Counted from the first letter of the stretch, positions 1-11,937 are shown. The stretch is DNA of 64,000 nt from Coniella vitis (GCA_011317545.1 WUJK01000001.1:4073001-4137000), one strand, 5' to 3'. Numbers and translations are program-made. Notes: a model not told the origin generated them from the letters alone.

Positions 1-53
1 ATCGCCGATACACAGTACAGTCCGTGGCATGAGGCCAGCAGACCTGGCGTCAC

Positions 54-86
<33 letters not shown>

Positions 87-622
87 CTCGGCTCCGCTCT
101 CTCGGCAAGAGACCCGGCACTGGCCGTGGCTGCCAGCGGCAGGTCCATCGGATGTGGACCCAGCTGGAGCCGTCGCGTTTCCTACTGGCCGATGCTGGGC
201 ACCACGGCACCCGCACCACGACGACGGCGTTGCTTGGAGCTCGGCAGAAGAGGGGAACAGCAGCACACGGCACGTGAAGACGGCAAAGCCAGCTACGGTC
301 TGTCGGCCTGTCGGCCTGTCGCTCTGTCGCTCTGTCGGCCAGTCGGTCGCCATCAGACGGCCTCGACTTGGTTGGCGCCCTGCTCGTGACCGTGCTCGCG
401 TCTTGGGCGTCGCCTGGATTGGCGCGAGGTGGCCAGGGCCCCCGTCCCCGTGCCGGGCCCCGTGCCGGGCACCAATGCATACGTGGCTATGTTCTGCAGG
501 GCCTGCTGTGCTGGCGGCACCCGCTACTTTGTGGTGGCTTCTTGCCCAAGCACCTGGGCTCGCACTCGATGCACTCGGAATCAGCGAGCAAGAGCAATGT
601 TCGCTTCGCGGAAAACTACACG
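1..622. other. Intergenic, 3' of the P450 gene
   Basis: No convincing coding sequence. A perfect TGCC tetranucleotide microsatellite lies at 57-87, and a looser tract of cctgtcgg-like repeats lies near 298-345. Overlapping open frames here have low-complexity translations and no recognisable domain. Confidence 0.6.
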
Positions 623-1923
623 CTACTCATCATCTAGAGAGACCACCCGCAGCCTGACATAGCATTGCACCGGCTTCCTCGTCAGAATCTGCACCGCCTG
701 CCAGCTGTCGAGCTGCTCAGGCACCCTTTCCAGCTCGAAATTCCACAGCAGCAGCGTGAACAAGACACGCAGCGTGAGATAGGCCAGCCGCTTGCCAAAG
801 CAGCCGCGGATGCCCAGCCCAAACGAGAGCATCGGCCCAGCGTGCGCGTCGTACACCAGGTTGCCCTGCTCGTCCTCGGCCAGCCACCGCTCGGGGATGA
901 AGGCTTCCGGCTGCAGCCCGTCCCACGTGTTGCGCTTGGTGAAGGAGGAGTAGGCCTTCTCGTTGCTGCTGCTGCTGCTGCTGCTGTTCTTGCCGCCGCT
1001 GCCTCCTTCTTGCTGTGGCTGGTGGTGCACCGACGGCGCGCTGATTCCCGGCCCTTGCATGGCCATGAACACCGTAGTCCCCTTGGGCACCGCGTGGCCC
1101 AGGATCGTGGTGTCGACCGTCGCCTTGCGCGCGCTGGCGCTCACCGGGCCCGACAGCCGCAGGATCTCCTCGATGATGGCCTCGACCCACGGGCTGGCCC
1201 GCTTGACGATCTCGGCCGCGGCGGGCGGGCGCTTCTGCTCGTAGGCCTCTCTGTACACGGCGCGTAGATCCTCTCGCGCCTTGCGCTGCACGTCTTGGTG
1301 CCGCGAGAGGTGCTTGAGGCCCCATTGGAACGTAGTTGCGGTTGTATCATGGCCCGCGCCGAGGTATCCGTATACTAGATTGCCAGAAGAACACGAGAAC
1401 AAGAGCAAATTAGCCTTCCTCTCTTCCTCCCCGTCGCCGTGTCTCCTTTTCCGCCCTCTCTTTCTGGTGCAAATCTAGCTCTTGATGCTCAAAACTTGCT
1501 TGGAACATCACAGTAATCAATCACACCACAAAAAGAGAGACACAAAGCCTCATTTTATAACCAAAACAAGAAAAAGAAAAGCACTCACACTCATCATACA
1601 TGTACACCGAGTCAAAGACAGGCGCCCGCCCCGCCTTCTTGGCCGCGCCCATCTCGCGGCGGATCATGTAGTCGAGCGCCGACTCGAGCGGCTCGTCCGC
1701 CTCCATGCGCCGCACCGCCAGCGCCACCTGCCGCTTGAGCACGCGCGCCTTGGAGGCATAGGCCTCGCGCATCGACCGCGTGCGGTTGTTGACGGCGTGG
1801 AACCACCGCGGCGGCACGGGGATCCCCGGCGTGACGGCCTCGTTCATCCGGTGCTGCGCCTCGAGCGTCTCGTCGTGTGGCGGGGCGGGAAAGGGGTATG
1901 CTTCGTTGGCGTTGTCGTCTGTT

Positions 1924-1961
<38 letters not shown>

Positions 1962-2768
1962 AGAAAAAGAAGAAGAAGAAGAAGCACCATTCTGCAGCTC
2001 CAGCTGCTGAAGCTGCTCCAAGTACACCCCGATCATGGTGTTTTCATCCCGCCCAAGCGCCACATTCTTGATGATATCAAACGTCATCCTGCTGACATCC
2101 TCGGCCGCCTCAAACGCCCTGCCGTGCCCATCGCGCCCCGAGGCCCGCCTGCTGCCCGCCGCCATGCGCGCCTTGACCCGCCACAGCTCCACAAACAGCA
2201 CCGTGTTGCGCCAGATCTCGGGCACGTTGACCGAGTGCAGGAACCCGGGCGTCATGAGGTCCTTGACCAGCTCCCGGTTGCGGCGGAACTGCGGGTCCGT
2301 CGTCTGCATCGCAATGTGGTGGTGCGGGAGCACCCCGCGCAGCGCCTCGACCTGGCTCTCGGGGCGGTCGAACTCGCGCCCGCGCCGCAGCAGGATCTCC
2401 TGCGCCGCCGCAAAGTCCGCCACAATCAGCGTCGGCCGCTGCTGCGCGCCGCGGAAGCCGAACCCAAAGATCTGCACAATGGGGCTGTTGTGGCGCCGCG
2501 TCGTCAGGTCGCTGAAGAGGGCGCGCAGGTCGCGCGCGCGCTGCAGCTTCCAGAGCAGAGGGAGGTCGCCGAGCACGCTGGCGGCTGCTTCGGGGTTGTG
2601 CGGGATGCCGGGGAGCGGCCGCGGCAGCGCGCGGCGGTAGAGGGTGTAGAGGAGGACGGCCAGGAGGACGGTGCCGAGGAGGGTCTTTGCTACGAGGCTG
2701 GGTGCGGTGGAGGAGGGTGTGGTGAGCTGCAGTGGCAGGCTGGGCCACGGGGTTTCTGGGACGGCCAT
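623..2768 (-). CDS. Cytochrome P450 monooxygenase
   Basis: Two exons, 2768-1589 and 1374-623, joined by a 214-bp intron (donor GTGAGT, acceptor CTAG), give about 643 residues. A membrane anchor at about residues 27-44 is followed by a proline-rich hinge (PLPGIP). The I-helix motif AGHDTT is at about 400-405 and is rebuilt correctly across the splice junction. The ExxR motif (EEILR) is near 462, and the heme-binding loop FGLGIRGCFG has its ligand cysteine near 585. All core P450 elements are therefore intact and the enzyme should be an ER-bound, heme-thiolate oxygenase. The substrate is unknown. It is about 100 residues longer than most fungal P450s, partly because of two microsatellite-encoded inserts: a Ser/Ala run near 259-281 and a Ser run near 521-530. 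A role with the UstYa-like gene 17 kb away is only inferred from proximity. Confidence 0.92.
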
Positions 2769-3526
2769 GGCGGTGTTGCTGCTGGACGGTTGAAGGAGAC
2801 GTCGGCTGCTGTGTGGTGGACAATCAGATCTTCTTTTTGGGGAGCACAAATTCTCAAGAGGGAAGAAGGAAAGGAGAGTGGGAAGAAAAGAACAAAATGA
2901 AAAAGAACAAAACAAAACAAAAGGTGGAAGAATCAGGGACGAGAAGAAGAGACGAAGAGGTCAATATGCAGACAGGACCCTCGTCAGGGCACGAGCCGTA
3001 CGCAAAGAAGACGAAGAGGATTCGCGAAGCATGGCGGTCTAATTCGGCTATTTTGGGATTGGACGATGACAAGTTCATACCATACCAAGTACACGTCGAA
3101 GAACTCTATGATATGGAGCAGGTGTCGCCTTCTGGCTTATGATTTGCTGTCCCAGAGGCCTTCACACTGTTGGACAGTGGGCATGGATGAACTCAATATT
3201 CTTCGTTTTCGTTTTCTTTTTCTTTTTCGTTTTCTTTTTCTTTTTGTCTACCCTCTTTACTACGTATTTTCCCCTATATCTCCCACACGGCAACAAGAAG
3301 CAGAAGCACTTTGAGCACTGGGCACGGATAGGGCGAGGACCAATAGAGCCGTGGAGGGTGCAATGGGCCCCCGACGACGCCGTTACTCGCTTGGGCAAGT
3401 GCTTCGTCTGGTGGAGTCCGCGTCGGGCTGTTTGACAGAGTACTCGGCTTGTCTCTTCCACCCAGCGCTTCGTGTTTGGGATGGGGTGTGGGTACAGGGA
3501 CTTTTAGTGTGTCTTTTTGCTTACTT

Positions 3527-3530
<4 letters not shown>

Positions 3531-3562
<32 letters not shown>
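3531..3562. repeat. TC dinucleotide microsatellite
   Basis: Uninterrupted alternating T and C, about 15-16 units, in intergenic DNA upstream of the P450 gene. Confidence 0.9.
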
Positions 3563-3565
<3 letters not shown>

Positions 3566-3758
3566 GTCTGCCATGTACATAGTATCTGCGGCCCCTTCGG
3601 CGTAGACAAGAGAGCGAAACGTGGCATACGCCACCTAGCGCGAGACTCGGACAGCAGCAGTGAGTGGACGGAGGAAATGCAAAGAGTTTGCTGTGTGCCT
3701 CGGCATGCTCGACTGATTACCTAGCACAGCAATATAAGAAACCCATCTCTTGCCAGGT

Positions 3759-3780
3759 TATTCGGTTCGAGAGCCGAATA
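3759..3780. repeat. Short perfect inverted repeat (hairpin)
   Basis: TATTCGG and CCGAATA arms surround an 8-base loop starting TTCGAGA. The loop resembles a tRNA B box, but no tRNA cloverleaf can be folded around it. Function unknown. Confidence 0.4.
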
Positions 3781-5842
3781 TGGCCATAGTGGCGGCCGGG
3801 TGCCGGGTACGTCCCGAGGCCTTGCTTTCCGAGTGTTTCATTGGGGTGTGGCCTCCAAAGTCAAAAAAAGATATTCAATTCCCTACCAGACTAAACGTGC
3901 TGTAAAGGTTGCGAGTACTGTGGGGAAAGCAGCCAATAAATCTAGACAAGGCACCGTCACTTTTCCGAGATCTGGAAGGCGGTATCCATACTGTCTGTTG
4001 CGGTATAAAACAATACGAGACATCTCCGTCTAGCAAAAGCTCGGTGCTGTGCCACAAACACAAAAAGCAAGCCTCCATATCTCGACCGGTCTCGTCAAGT
4101 CAAATCACTAACAGCACGCCAGGAAAGGTCGTCGCTCTTGGACCTGGAAGAAGCCGAAGCAAAAGCAACAACAGCCGTCCGTCCGCCCATCCCTCCACAA
4201 TCATCAACAAAGAGTTGTGTGTTCTTTGCTTTTTCCACTGTTTTTTTTTTTTTCTTTTTCCCAAACCACCAGATACGATTGGCCCATTGGTCCAGGTGTG
4301 TACTATGTATGCACTTGCCTAACCAGGCAAGTGATGCGATATTGACCCAGGAGTACATCAATGCCAGCTCTTGCTGTTGGCAAACTGGTGTGAGGTTGTG
4401 CAACGCTGCTACATACCATTGCAAAGTTATTTATTCCTCCATGACCAGGGACCTGAGCGCGGCCGGAAGCCCAGCGGAAACCGCTTTCGGGTCTTCTGTT
4501 GGGATGAAACTTTGAAGAGCGGCAAGCTTTTATTTAGAGACACGGCGGTGTAAATATTGGTCCACCACAGGAGTTCAGATGTTTTAGCATAAACATTGGC
4601 AGCAAGCCGTGTCCCCAGAGTCGGATTATTGCAAGCAATCTCACCATTGTCGTGGCTAGAGTGCGACGCTACTCGACATGGGGAAGGATCATCGTCGCGT
4701 ATAACTGAAAGACCACACCACAAACCGGTGCTTTATCCGTTGACGCCCATGTAATTCGGCCGAATACAACACTGACCATCAACCCAAAATACTTGTTTGA
4801 ATCCCAAAGGAGTCATGGCGTAGTATATTGCATTTACGCACTGGGCCGTTTGCGCTGATTCCAAGTACATACAGCTGACATGCTGACCATATCAGAAGTC
4901 TAACAATCATCTTATCTAGCTGGGCCATTCTGAAAGCTGCCACTCGCCATTCCAGGCGCGTGTTGCCATCAGATATTGATTCTCCAGTTCGAACAGCCAA
5001 GCTGTGATTCCTCAAGTTCGAGCATCTCTCAGGGAATCTCTTTAAAACGAATAACTATAATTGGAAGCAAAGAAAGGAAAAAACAGAGGCTAAACCCACT
5101 GGGTCAATACCGCTTACAGGCCTCAACACAACAACATACTTTGAGAATGCACAGAATAGAGCAATCGAGAGAAAGTTTCCCCTCAAGTGACGTATTGTAT
5201 CCTATTTGTCCGATGGCAGAGCATGCACCCGTTATCTGGGGGGTAAACATGCTTGGTGAACCTGAACTTCTTGTTTCAGCAGTACACAATAGAAAAAGAA
5301 TGAATGAATTTGAAGAAAAGAGGTTTCATCTTCCCGGGGACGATGTGACCGTCCAGTGAAAAACAGTCACATCCAGCATTTTGCAAATGATGTTTTGGCT
5401 GTCAGTCATGGCTCGGACACTCTTGCCTTGGTGATATTCATGACTGCTGTGCTGTGTGGGCTTCATCAGGTGTGTTTCGCCTATGTATCTTACACGTTCC
5501 TATTCGCAGAGTGAAAATTGAGTAACCCGGAAGTCCTTGCTCTCATCATAATTTCGATGTGCTGGTGAACTTGAAGATAAGCATCCATTTGGCCTTTTTT
5601 TTTTCTTTTGGGCAGCAAACACTCTGCTTTGGTTTTCGAACAAGAGCCAGTAGCCTTAAACGCAGGTATGCGAATATACGGGTGAAGTCAACAACGACCT
5701 ACAACTTTAGCAAGAAACTACACAGCAGTGAACGGTAGAAAACGGCCAAGAACATGGTTTCTAAACTATATAGAAACATTCTCCCAAGCTATATACAGCC
5801 CCTAGGACGCACCCCCCCCCCCCACACACACATATACGGAAT

Positions 5843-8204
5843 CTACAAAACCTCCCTCACAGGCCCCTTGAAATAATGCCTCGCCTTGGCCACATACCAA
5901 AGCACACTGAACAAGAGAACCGCGCAAAACACGAGCGCGCTCCAGTTCGCGTTCTGCGCCGTCGCCGGCACGTCCTGCGGCCAAAAGGACCAAAAGAACA
6001 CAAAGGCCGAGTAGCAGCAGGCAAAGAGGTTGTTGGCCGTGCCGAGGGGCTCGCGCAGCCGCCACGGGCCCCAGGAGACGCGGCCGTGGTGCAGCGCGGT
6101 GGCGGGGCCGTGCTCGTCGTCGTCGAAGGGCTGGAAGAAGCCCGTGGTGCGGCGCCAGAGGAGGAGGCTGCTGCTGAGCAGGTAGGAGGAGAAGAGCGCG
6201 CCGAAGACGAGGGATAGGAGGTTGGTGAAGACGGTCTGTTCACGTGGAGGGACAATGGTGTGTTTAGTAAGTTGAAGCAGAAGACTGACAAAAGACTTTG
6301 TGATGTAGGGGGCTGGATGTGGAGCGCGAGTGAAGATGACGGGCGTGGAAGTTCTCTTTTCTTTTTTGTTCTTCTGGAATTCGTAGAGAGATCTGAGGAA
6401 TAGAGCGTGGATGGTGTAAAGATGAATCTTTCTTTTTTTTTAAAAAAAAAAATAAGAAAAAAAAAAAAAGAACAAAGAAGCTAGACTAGAGATTGAGAGG
6501 GTGTATGAGTGACATTATGAACTTACGGTGGACCCAAGGACGATGAGCGAAAACACCACGGTAAAGGCAAATGTAAAGAGGACGGCAAAAATGGGTATGC
6601 CATTCCTGGTCACCTGAAAAAATCAAACATGAGCACGACAGACACTAAACAACGGCAAAGAAGGATGCATGATTCGGCGTACCTTGGTCAGATGCCTGGA
6701 CAGTGGCATGCCTCTGTCTCGGGAGAAAGACCAGAGTACTATTCTATAGTCAGCATACTGCAAGAGGCAGGCAAAGATGAATGGGAGCCAAGCCGTAGAG
6801 AAAGGCAGAGAGACCAGGTCGAGTCAAGAGTAGGAAGGGCAAAAGAGGGTCCCAAAAAAGAAAGACGCACCGCGAGACGCCGATGCAAGAATACCAATGC
6901 TGCTCGCGAGTGCGAGGACAAACATGACCGTCGCCATGAGCACAGCGCCGGCTTTAGAGTTGACGGCCGAGTTGAAGATCTCTATGAACGGGTAATATAG
7001 CGTCTCTGATGCTTCCAATGCCGCATCCAGATCGCTCAAGCAGAACAGCATGCCGAGACACATGGCAAATCCCAGAAGGCCGTTGATCACCATGGCCCCC
7101 ATGATAGCCTGCGGCACCACGATGGCAGCTGATTGAATCTTTTTATGGTGAGTCAGTGATGCCCCAAATATGTAAAAGGTTCCCATGCATGGGATGTTGT
7201 GCGGAAAGGAAAGCAGCCATGGCAGTTGCTCACCTCTTCTGAAAGATGCACCGCGCCGTCCGCCCCGATCAAGACCGATGCCAGGGTTGGAAAGCCAACA
7301 AGAAAAGAAAGAGTCTGTGAGCTCCAGCCACCTTCGTTGACGAACGTCGTGAACACCTCTTTCGGCGTGTTGTGTGGCGCAAGATAGACCATGGGGATGA
7401 GAATGCCAAAGAAGCCAGCCAGGTGAAGCACGAGAATCAGCCCTTCTAGCTTTGCCAACGCTCGACCCGTGGTAGAGTTGATGACGACGCCTAGCAAGAC
7501 AATGGCCCAAATGAGCAAGACGGTCTGCCACGCGGTCGGGGTATAGTCTGGGTGCCCAAGGACAGCCATTCCTTGGAGCAAAGTAGCGAGGAGGTAGGCT
7601 GACGTTGCGACCATGGCTTGCCACGCGATCGTTGTCATCCAGGCCGTTAGATAGCACAGAAACGCCTGGCTCGATTCTGGGGCGAGCATAGAGACCCAGT
7701 GGTCTGGACGCCGAGAAGAGAACGCAGCGTCAGTACTTGATGTGAAGTCTGCTGGAAACTGGGGACACAAGTCGGGAAAACGGGGCTCTTACACTGCCCG
7801 GCCGCTGTTGGAGCAATCGACGCCAGTTCTGCTATCGTGGCATTCACCGAGGTGACGCCAATCCAGTTTATCACAAAGCCCCAGACCACAGCCGCTGGAC
7901 CGCCGTTCAGAAGAGCAGTGACGGAGCTGATCAGGACGCCTTCCCAGGTCAGCAACGCCGAGCAGGAGAAGCCGAGAATGGACATGAACCCAAAGTTGCG
8001 AGGGAGCAATGGCTTCTTGCCGAGCCGCGCGAGGTAGGCATCGTCGCTCATCGTCATGCTGTGGCTCTTTGTCTGCGTCTTGATGGAGGATTTGTGCGCG
8101 CTCAGTGCTTGGAGCTCGACACTCTCTCTGAAGGCGGCTTGCAAGGCATCGTCGTGTTTGGGAGTCTCCATCGCGGCGCTGTTGAAGGCTTCGATTTTCA
8201 CCAC
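5843..8204 (-). CDS. Amino acid/choline/GABA-type permease (APC superfamily)
   Basis: Six exons with phase-consistent junctions: 8204-7793, 7703-7234, 7138-6871, 6738-6683, 6613-6527 and 6235-5843, giving 561 residues. The first splice rebuilds the family signature AGQYHWVS. The sequences TWEGVL, VHLSEE and WSFSRDRGMP are typical of the fungal branch that includes choline (Hnm1) and GABA (Uga4) permeases. About 12 hydrophobic helices follow a hydrophilic N-terminus of about 70 residues. It should be a plasma-membrane or vacuolar proton-coupled importer, and the substrate cannot be told from sequence alone. The 291-bp intron at 6236-6526 is unusually long and contains a T-run next to an A-run. 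An internal ATG 11 codons downstream is an alternative start. It is divergent from the rhodopsin-like gene across a 0.9-kb gap. Confidence 0.9.
6433..6469. repeat. Abutting poly-T and poly-A runs inside an intron
   Basis: Nine T are directly followed by eleven A and a further A-rich run, within the long intron of the permease gene. The pair is self-complementary and could fold. It may also be a slippage product. Confidence 0.7.
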
Positions 8205-9117
8205 CCTGGCTTGGTGTAGAGCATGTCAGGCGAAGACCAAGACTTGGAGAGCTTGCAAGAGGGCGGACGTTGGGAAACAGCAATAACGCACGCGACGAGG
8301 CGACAAGAATGAGGTGGCGAGCGTAGCAGACAAGGGCCTCAGCACACTGCAACAGGATGCACCGGCCGACTGGCAGATTCTGGAAGCTATTTACATGCTA
8401 CAACCACTCATTGAGGCGCATAATCATATCGAGCTTTTGTTTCCAGCCAACGTCCGCGGCAATCGCTCAGACCAGGACCGTTGCATTTGGCTTCCTCCGG
8501 GTCAACTCGGTGGAGCGGATTCACGAAAATAACTGCCTTGCCAGAGTTGCAATATCCCTCTGCACCCATCTTGGGGGCCAATCCTTCGGCGTAACAAGCC
8601 CATCCATCATGCACGATCCTCTGGAGCAAAATGCAAAGTGGTGTCATTTCTGACATTGCCGTCGTGGCTCGAGCAACAACTATTGGAGGAACTCACGGTA
8701 GCATTGCCCCCCCCATGCTACTGTCCCCCTGCATTTTGATAACGAGAGCTGAAGGACTAGCGAATGCAAAACGGAGCATTCTGCGCGTCGGTTCTGAATG
8801 GGTTTCGAGTGGGCGAGCTCACCCTCCCAGGTCGCATCCAATGCAAATGCAGGATTCGAAGATTCCAGTCCTGTCTGACCGCGCATGCACCGGCTCTCGC
8901 CTGCACTTTGTACTTATTTGATAGCAGGAACAACGGCACTTGGCCTTTGCGCGGATGCATGAATGAGAGGATTCCCACGTGCCGCTTATCCCTCGATCAG
9001 AGAGAGCCAGACAACTCGGTCCGTTTGGCAGACTTTTGCGATCCAGTGTTTGGGCTGCCATGACAGCTTCTGCCATTCTGTGATCCAGCTTCTGTTGTGG
9101 CCACAACGCCCGCCACC
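8205..9117. other. Divergent promoter region between permease and rhodopsin-like genes
   Basis: No gene seen. Both flanking genes start outward from this gap, so it must hold two promoters. No specific operator could be identified. Confidence 0.5.
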
Positions 9118-10581
9118 ATGGAGCCTCGTTCGCCAGACCCGAGCGCCTCATCCGGCGCAGGAGGCATCCTCGTCACACCCTTCAACTTGAATCCGGTGGT
9201 TCAGATCGTTACTTGGCTCCTTTTGGCTTTGACAAGCTTGATGCTTTGCTTTCGAGCGTTGACCAGGTACTTTCTGAAAGCAACTCGCAAGGTCGGATGG
9301 GAAGATGCTCTGGTAATCGTTGCCTATGTATGTCTGATGATGGCAAAAGAATGACGGAATTTGGAAAACGCAAAGGATCCATCCATACTGGAGAGAAGAA
9401 ATTAGTTCGCTAACCAAGCACACAGATTTTCAGCGTTGCGGAATCAGTGACAATGCTCGTACCAGGAAGTGAGATTTTTGGCAAAGAGATCACACATATA
9501 TCGACAGCGCAGTTGAAAGCAGGAGTCAAGGTCCGTTTCGAACCATTCAAGAGTGCAAACAACAAAACAACAAAACAAAAAACGAGCGCTTGCTAAGAGT
9601 GTTCTTTTCTTCCAACAGCTGGGGTTTGCACGAGACTTGTTGTTGCTCTTCTCGCTAAGCTTTGCAAAACTGTCCGTCACACTGGGAATTCTCGCTCTGA
9701 CTCCAGATAAGCGTCATCGCTGGGTCTGCCAGGGCCTTGGTGTGGCCATCGTGCTCTGGACCATCACTTCGGTCTTGAGCACAGCATTTCAATGTGGCAG
9801 TCAAGGGCCCTGGGAGCATCTTGACGGTGCCAAATGCATTGACGAGGTTCGTGGTGGAACTGCGCCCCATCAAACACCAAAGGGAGCAGATCTTCGGGTC
9901 ATTAACCTATATCTTTAGCAATCTTTTGTGCGATATGTGGCCATAGTCAACGCACTGACAGACGTTGCGCTCGTGGTGCTACCCGTTGTCATCATCTGGC
10001 CCTTGCGCATGCCATGGGCACGCCGCCTCAGTGCAATGCTCTTCTTTTGTTCACGAATCTTGTGAGTTTGGGGGATTCGGTTTCCTTGCCCTTCTTCTTC
10101 TTCTTCTTCTTCTCCTTCTAGGGCGACGAGGACCCCAAATCTAATCCATCTCCCAAGAGTCATTGCAGCCATAATCTCCCAGCTGATCTACCTGCCACGT
10201 CTCGCAGCGACCGACTGGACACTCGGCGCCTACCCTTACTTCCTCAGCCTGCAGTTCATCGAGTTCGCAAGCATCTCGAGCGCCTGCATCGTCTATTTCC
10301 TGCCCTTTCTGCGCTCGCTGGAAACGGGGCTGTACGGCGGCACCGTCACCCAGACGTCCGAGTATGCGCTGTCCTACTACTGGGGCGGCGCCTCGAAGCA
10401 GGCTTCGACCAGGCGCACTGCGGACAGTCCGGACGGACGCACCCTGTCCAGCCCGGGGGCGCGGCGGACAAGGAACTACATCAAGATCACGACCGAAAGC
10501 AGCGTCGTGACGAGGTCCAAGAGTCAGGAGAGCGGGCCTCAGCCGGCGTCCAACGCGGATCTGTACCCGCCGAACTGGTGA
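9118..10581 (+). CDS. Fungal rhodopsin-like (PTH11-related) seven-helix membrane protein
   Basis: Five exons, 9118-9327, 9426-9530, 9619-9846, 9919-10061 and 10122-10581, give 381 residues. The start ATG sits in a near-perfect context (CCGCCACCATGG). Six to seven hydrophobic helices are visible. The conserved features of the fungal Rhodopsin domain (PF20684 family, as I recall it) are present: WEDALVIVAY after helix 2, LSFAKLSVTLGIL in helix 3, and the TPNLIHLPRVIAAI loop. The hydrophilic Ser/Thr/Arg-rich tail of about 85 residues is typical. There is no CFEM domain at the N-terminus, so this is not a canonical PTH11 receptor. Such proteins are abundant in sordariomycetes and often lie next to metabolite genes. 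Their ligands are mostly unknown. Confidence 0.88.
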
Positions 10582-10952
10582 TTTGTACGCGACTGACTAC
10601 CCTTTTTATGTTCATGAACCAAAATACGGAAGATTGTTGGGAGCGGATGCAGCTGAGGTCATTGGAAGAAAGCCATGGATAGCACGGGTGAATTGCAAGT
10701 CTTGTAAACTAGATCGGAAGCCGCTGAAGATTTCAAACCGATGTGTATATTCTCTACTGGCATAGAGATGGGTCAACGGCTTTTGTCACTTTGTTGGACC
10801 TTTTGACGTCTTTATGATGACAATTGTCATTTCAGGTAATCTTGTTATTAAAGATATCATGATACAGGCATCCTGCCCCTACATGCTCCCTGACGGCCCT
10901 TGACTGCAGAGTTCTTCCAGTTTCAGCAGCGAAAGCGATCCTTGGGACCAAT
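10582..10952. other. Convergent gap between rhodopsin-like and secreted-peptide genes
   Basis: AT-rich 3' flanks of two convergent genes. No further gene or clear terminator structure was seen. Confidence 0.5.
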
Positions 10953-11193
10953 CTATGCATCGGCGACTACTGCAAGATATTCTGATTAACACCAGCGATT
11001 CCGCACATTTGCCAGGAGGGCCACTCATCCGCCCCAACAAGCATCAAGGAATCATACCTTCCGCACTGTCCGTCGACGGGACTTCATGGGTGAAGATTGG
11101 GCGCTTCCAGAACTTGGCATCGTGGTCTTCGGTGAGGGGGGCGGCAAGGGCGACAGACGCCAGCACGCTCAGCACGAGGAACTTGAATTGCAT
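10953..11193 (-). CDS. Small secreted peptide precursor with signal peptide and one KR site
   Basis: Two exons, 11193-11058 and 10969-10953, are separated by an 88-bp intron (GTATGA...GCAG) and give 50 residues. The N-terminus MQFKFLVLSVLASVALAAP is a classical signal peptide, with cleavage expected after about residue 17. The 33-residue mature part is acidic and carries a single Lys-Arg at WKR, a possible Kex2 site, followed by a 19-residue tail. There are no cysteines, which argues against a disulfide-rich effector. A TATA-like box lies 154 bp upstream of the ATG. The gene is divergent from the UstYa-like gene, with only the retrotransposon and about 1.1 kb of host DNA between them. UstYa-type oxidases act on secreted, Kex2-processed precursors, so this could be a ribosomally made peptide substrate. 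Unlike ustiloxin-type precursors it shows no repeated cores. It could equally be a non-functional or unrelated small frame. Confidence 0.45.
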
Positions 11194-11707
11194 GGTGGCT
11201 AGAGAGACTGGACGGTCAATGGGGCAAGTCGGTTGGAAAAGACGTCTCGAGTTTGTTAACGGCGAAAGGGATACGGGTAAACCGGAAAAGCACAGAGAGA
11301 GCAATGCGACCTTGGGAACGGCCCCAGCTGAGTATTCAGCCTTTATAAGTCAAGTGGCCTCCTTTGCTTGCTCGCCACCCTCGCCAATCTGATTCATCTG
11401 ACGATTGCCGATCCCAGGACTATCATGATGCAACGCCCGGCGTCGGGGAACCCCGCTGTCTTGCAGACATTCAAGCCTCTAGAAAGTGAGTATATATGCA
11501 GTGGGATTGCATTGATGCCAGCTCACCACCGCCGTATCTATCCATGCTGATGCAGTCCAGCGCATCTCCAGACGCCCTCTCTATTGGGCGACCGAGGTGT
11601 CGATATGCGCACGTGTACCGCAAGCAGCGGCAAGAACGATAACCGCCAATGTTGTCACGCACCGCAGGTCTTCCTCGGATGGCACCATGAATTGGCCCCT
11701 ACGATAA
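11194..11707. other. Host DNA between the secreted-peptide gene and the retrotransposon
   Basis: About 0.5 kb of unmutated host sequence with no supported gene. Together with 19566-20185 it forms what was probably a single divergent promoter region before the element inserted. Confidence 0.5.
11342..11347 (-). promoter_or_regulatory. TATA-like box upstream of the secreted-peptide gene
   Basis: TATAAA on the minus strand, 154 bp upstream of the proposed ATG at 11193. Plausible by position only. Confidence 0.3.
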
Positions 11708-11712
11708 GATAC
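11708..11712. repeat. Target-site duplication, left copy (GATAC)
   Basis: The five bases GATAC directly precede the left LTR and recur directly after the right LTR at 19561-19565. This is the length expected for Ty1/copia integration. Confidence 0.85.
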
Positions 11713-11927
11713 TAAGAAAATAAGGTGTGCACAAAGCTTAGTCATCAGCTGAAACAGGCGAAACAAAAGAGAGGTCAAAAGAGTATATATATTCTATATA
11801 TCTAGCTATAAAAAAGAGCTATTATTCGAATATTTGAGTATCGCCGAAGCTATTATTCTACTTATATAAAGCCTATTATTAGGCTAATATAATAGCTTTC
11901 GGGTTAGGGTTAAATACTACTTTTATA
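11713..11927 (-). repeat. LTR, left copy (3' LTR of the element)
   Basis: 215 bp, matching 19346-19560 over its full length with mainly transition differences. Its outer half is nearly unmutated, while its inner half carries C-to-T/G-to-A changes relative to the right LTR and the solo LTR. It contains GGGTTAGGGTT, a telomere-like word, at about 11900-11911. Confidence 0.93.
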
Positions 11928-11937
11928 TACCCCCTAA
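11928..11937 (-). other. Candidate polypurine tract
   Basis: Read on the minus strand, the bases immediately upstream of the left (3') LTR are TTAGGGGGTA. A purine run at this place primes plus-strand synthesis in LTR elements. The tract is short and probably altered by mutation. Confidence 0.4.

Larger units (their letters stand above)
2769..5842. other. Intergenic region, no gene seen
   Basis: About 3 kb without a supported gene. It contains a T/C-rich stretch of TTTTC-like repeats (about 3200-3245), a TC dinucleotide tract (about 3531-3562), two TACATAGTA words (3576-3584 plus; 4301-4309 minus) and a 7-bp-stem inverted repeat at 3759-3780. Open frames here are short and low in complexity. 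Confidence 0.6.

Noticed and set aside
154..657. Frames of 77-167 codons at the left edge
   Set aside because: Several overlapping frames with Pro/Arg/Cys-rich translations from GC-rich repeats; none has a family-like sequence.
1482..2900. Frame of 472 codons on the plus strand
   Set aside because: Antisense shadow of the P450 first exon. It crosses the intron and has low-complexity translation.
3759..3780. Hairpin as a bacterial-type terminator
   Set aside because: The window is fungal, and no T-run follows the stem. Kept only as an inverted repeat.
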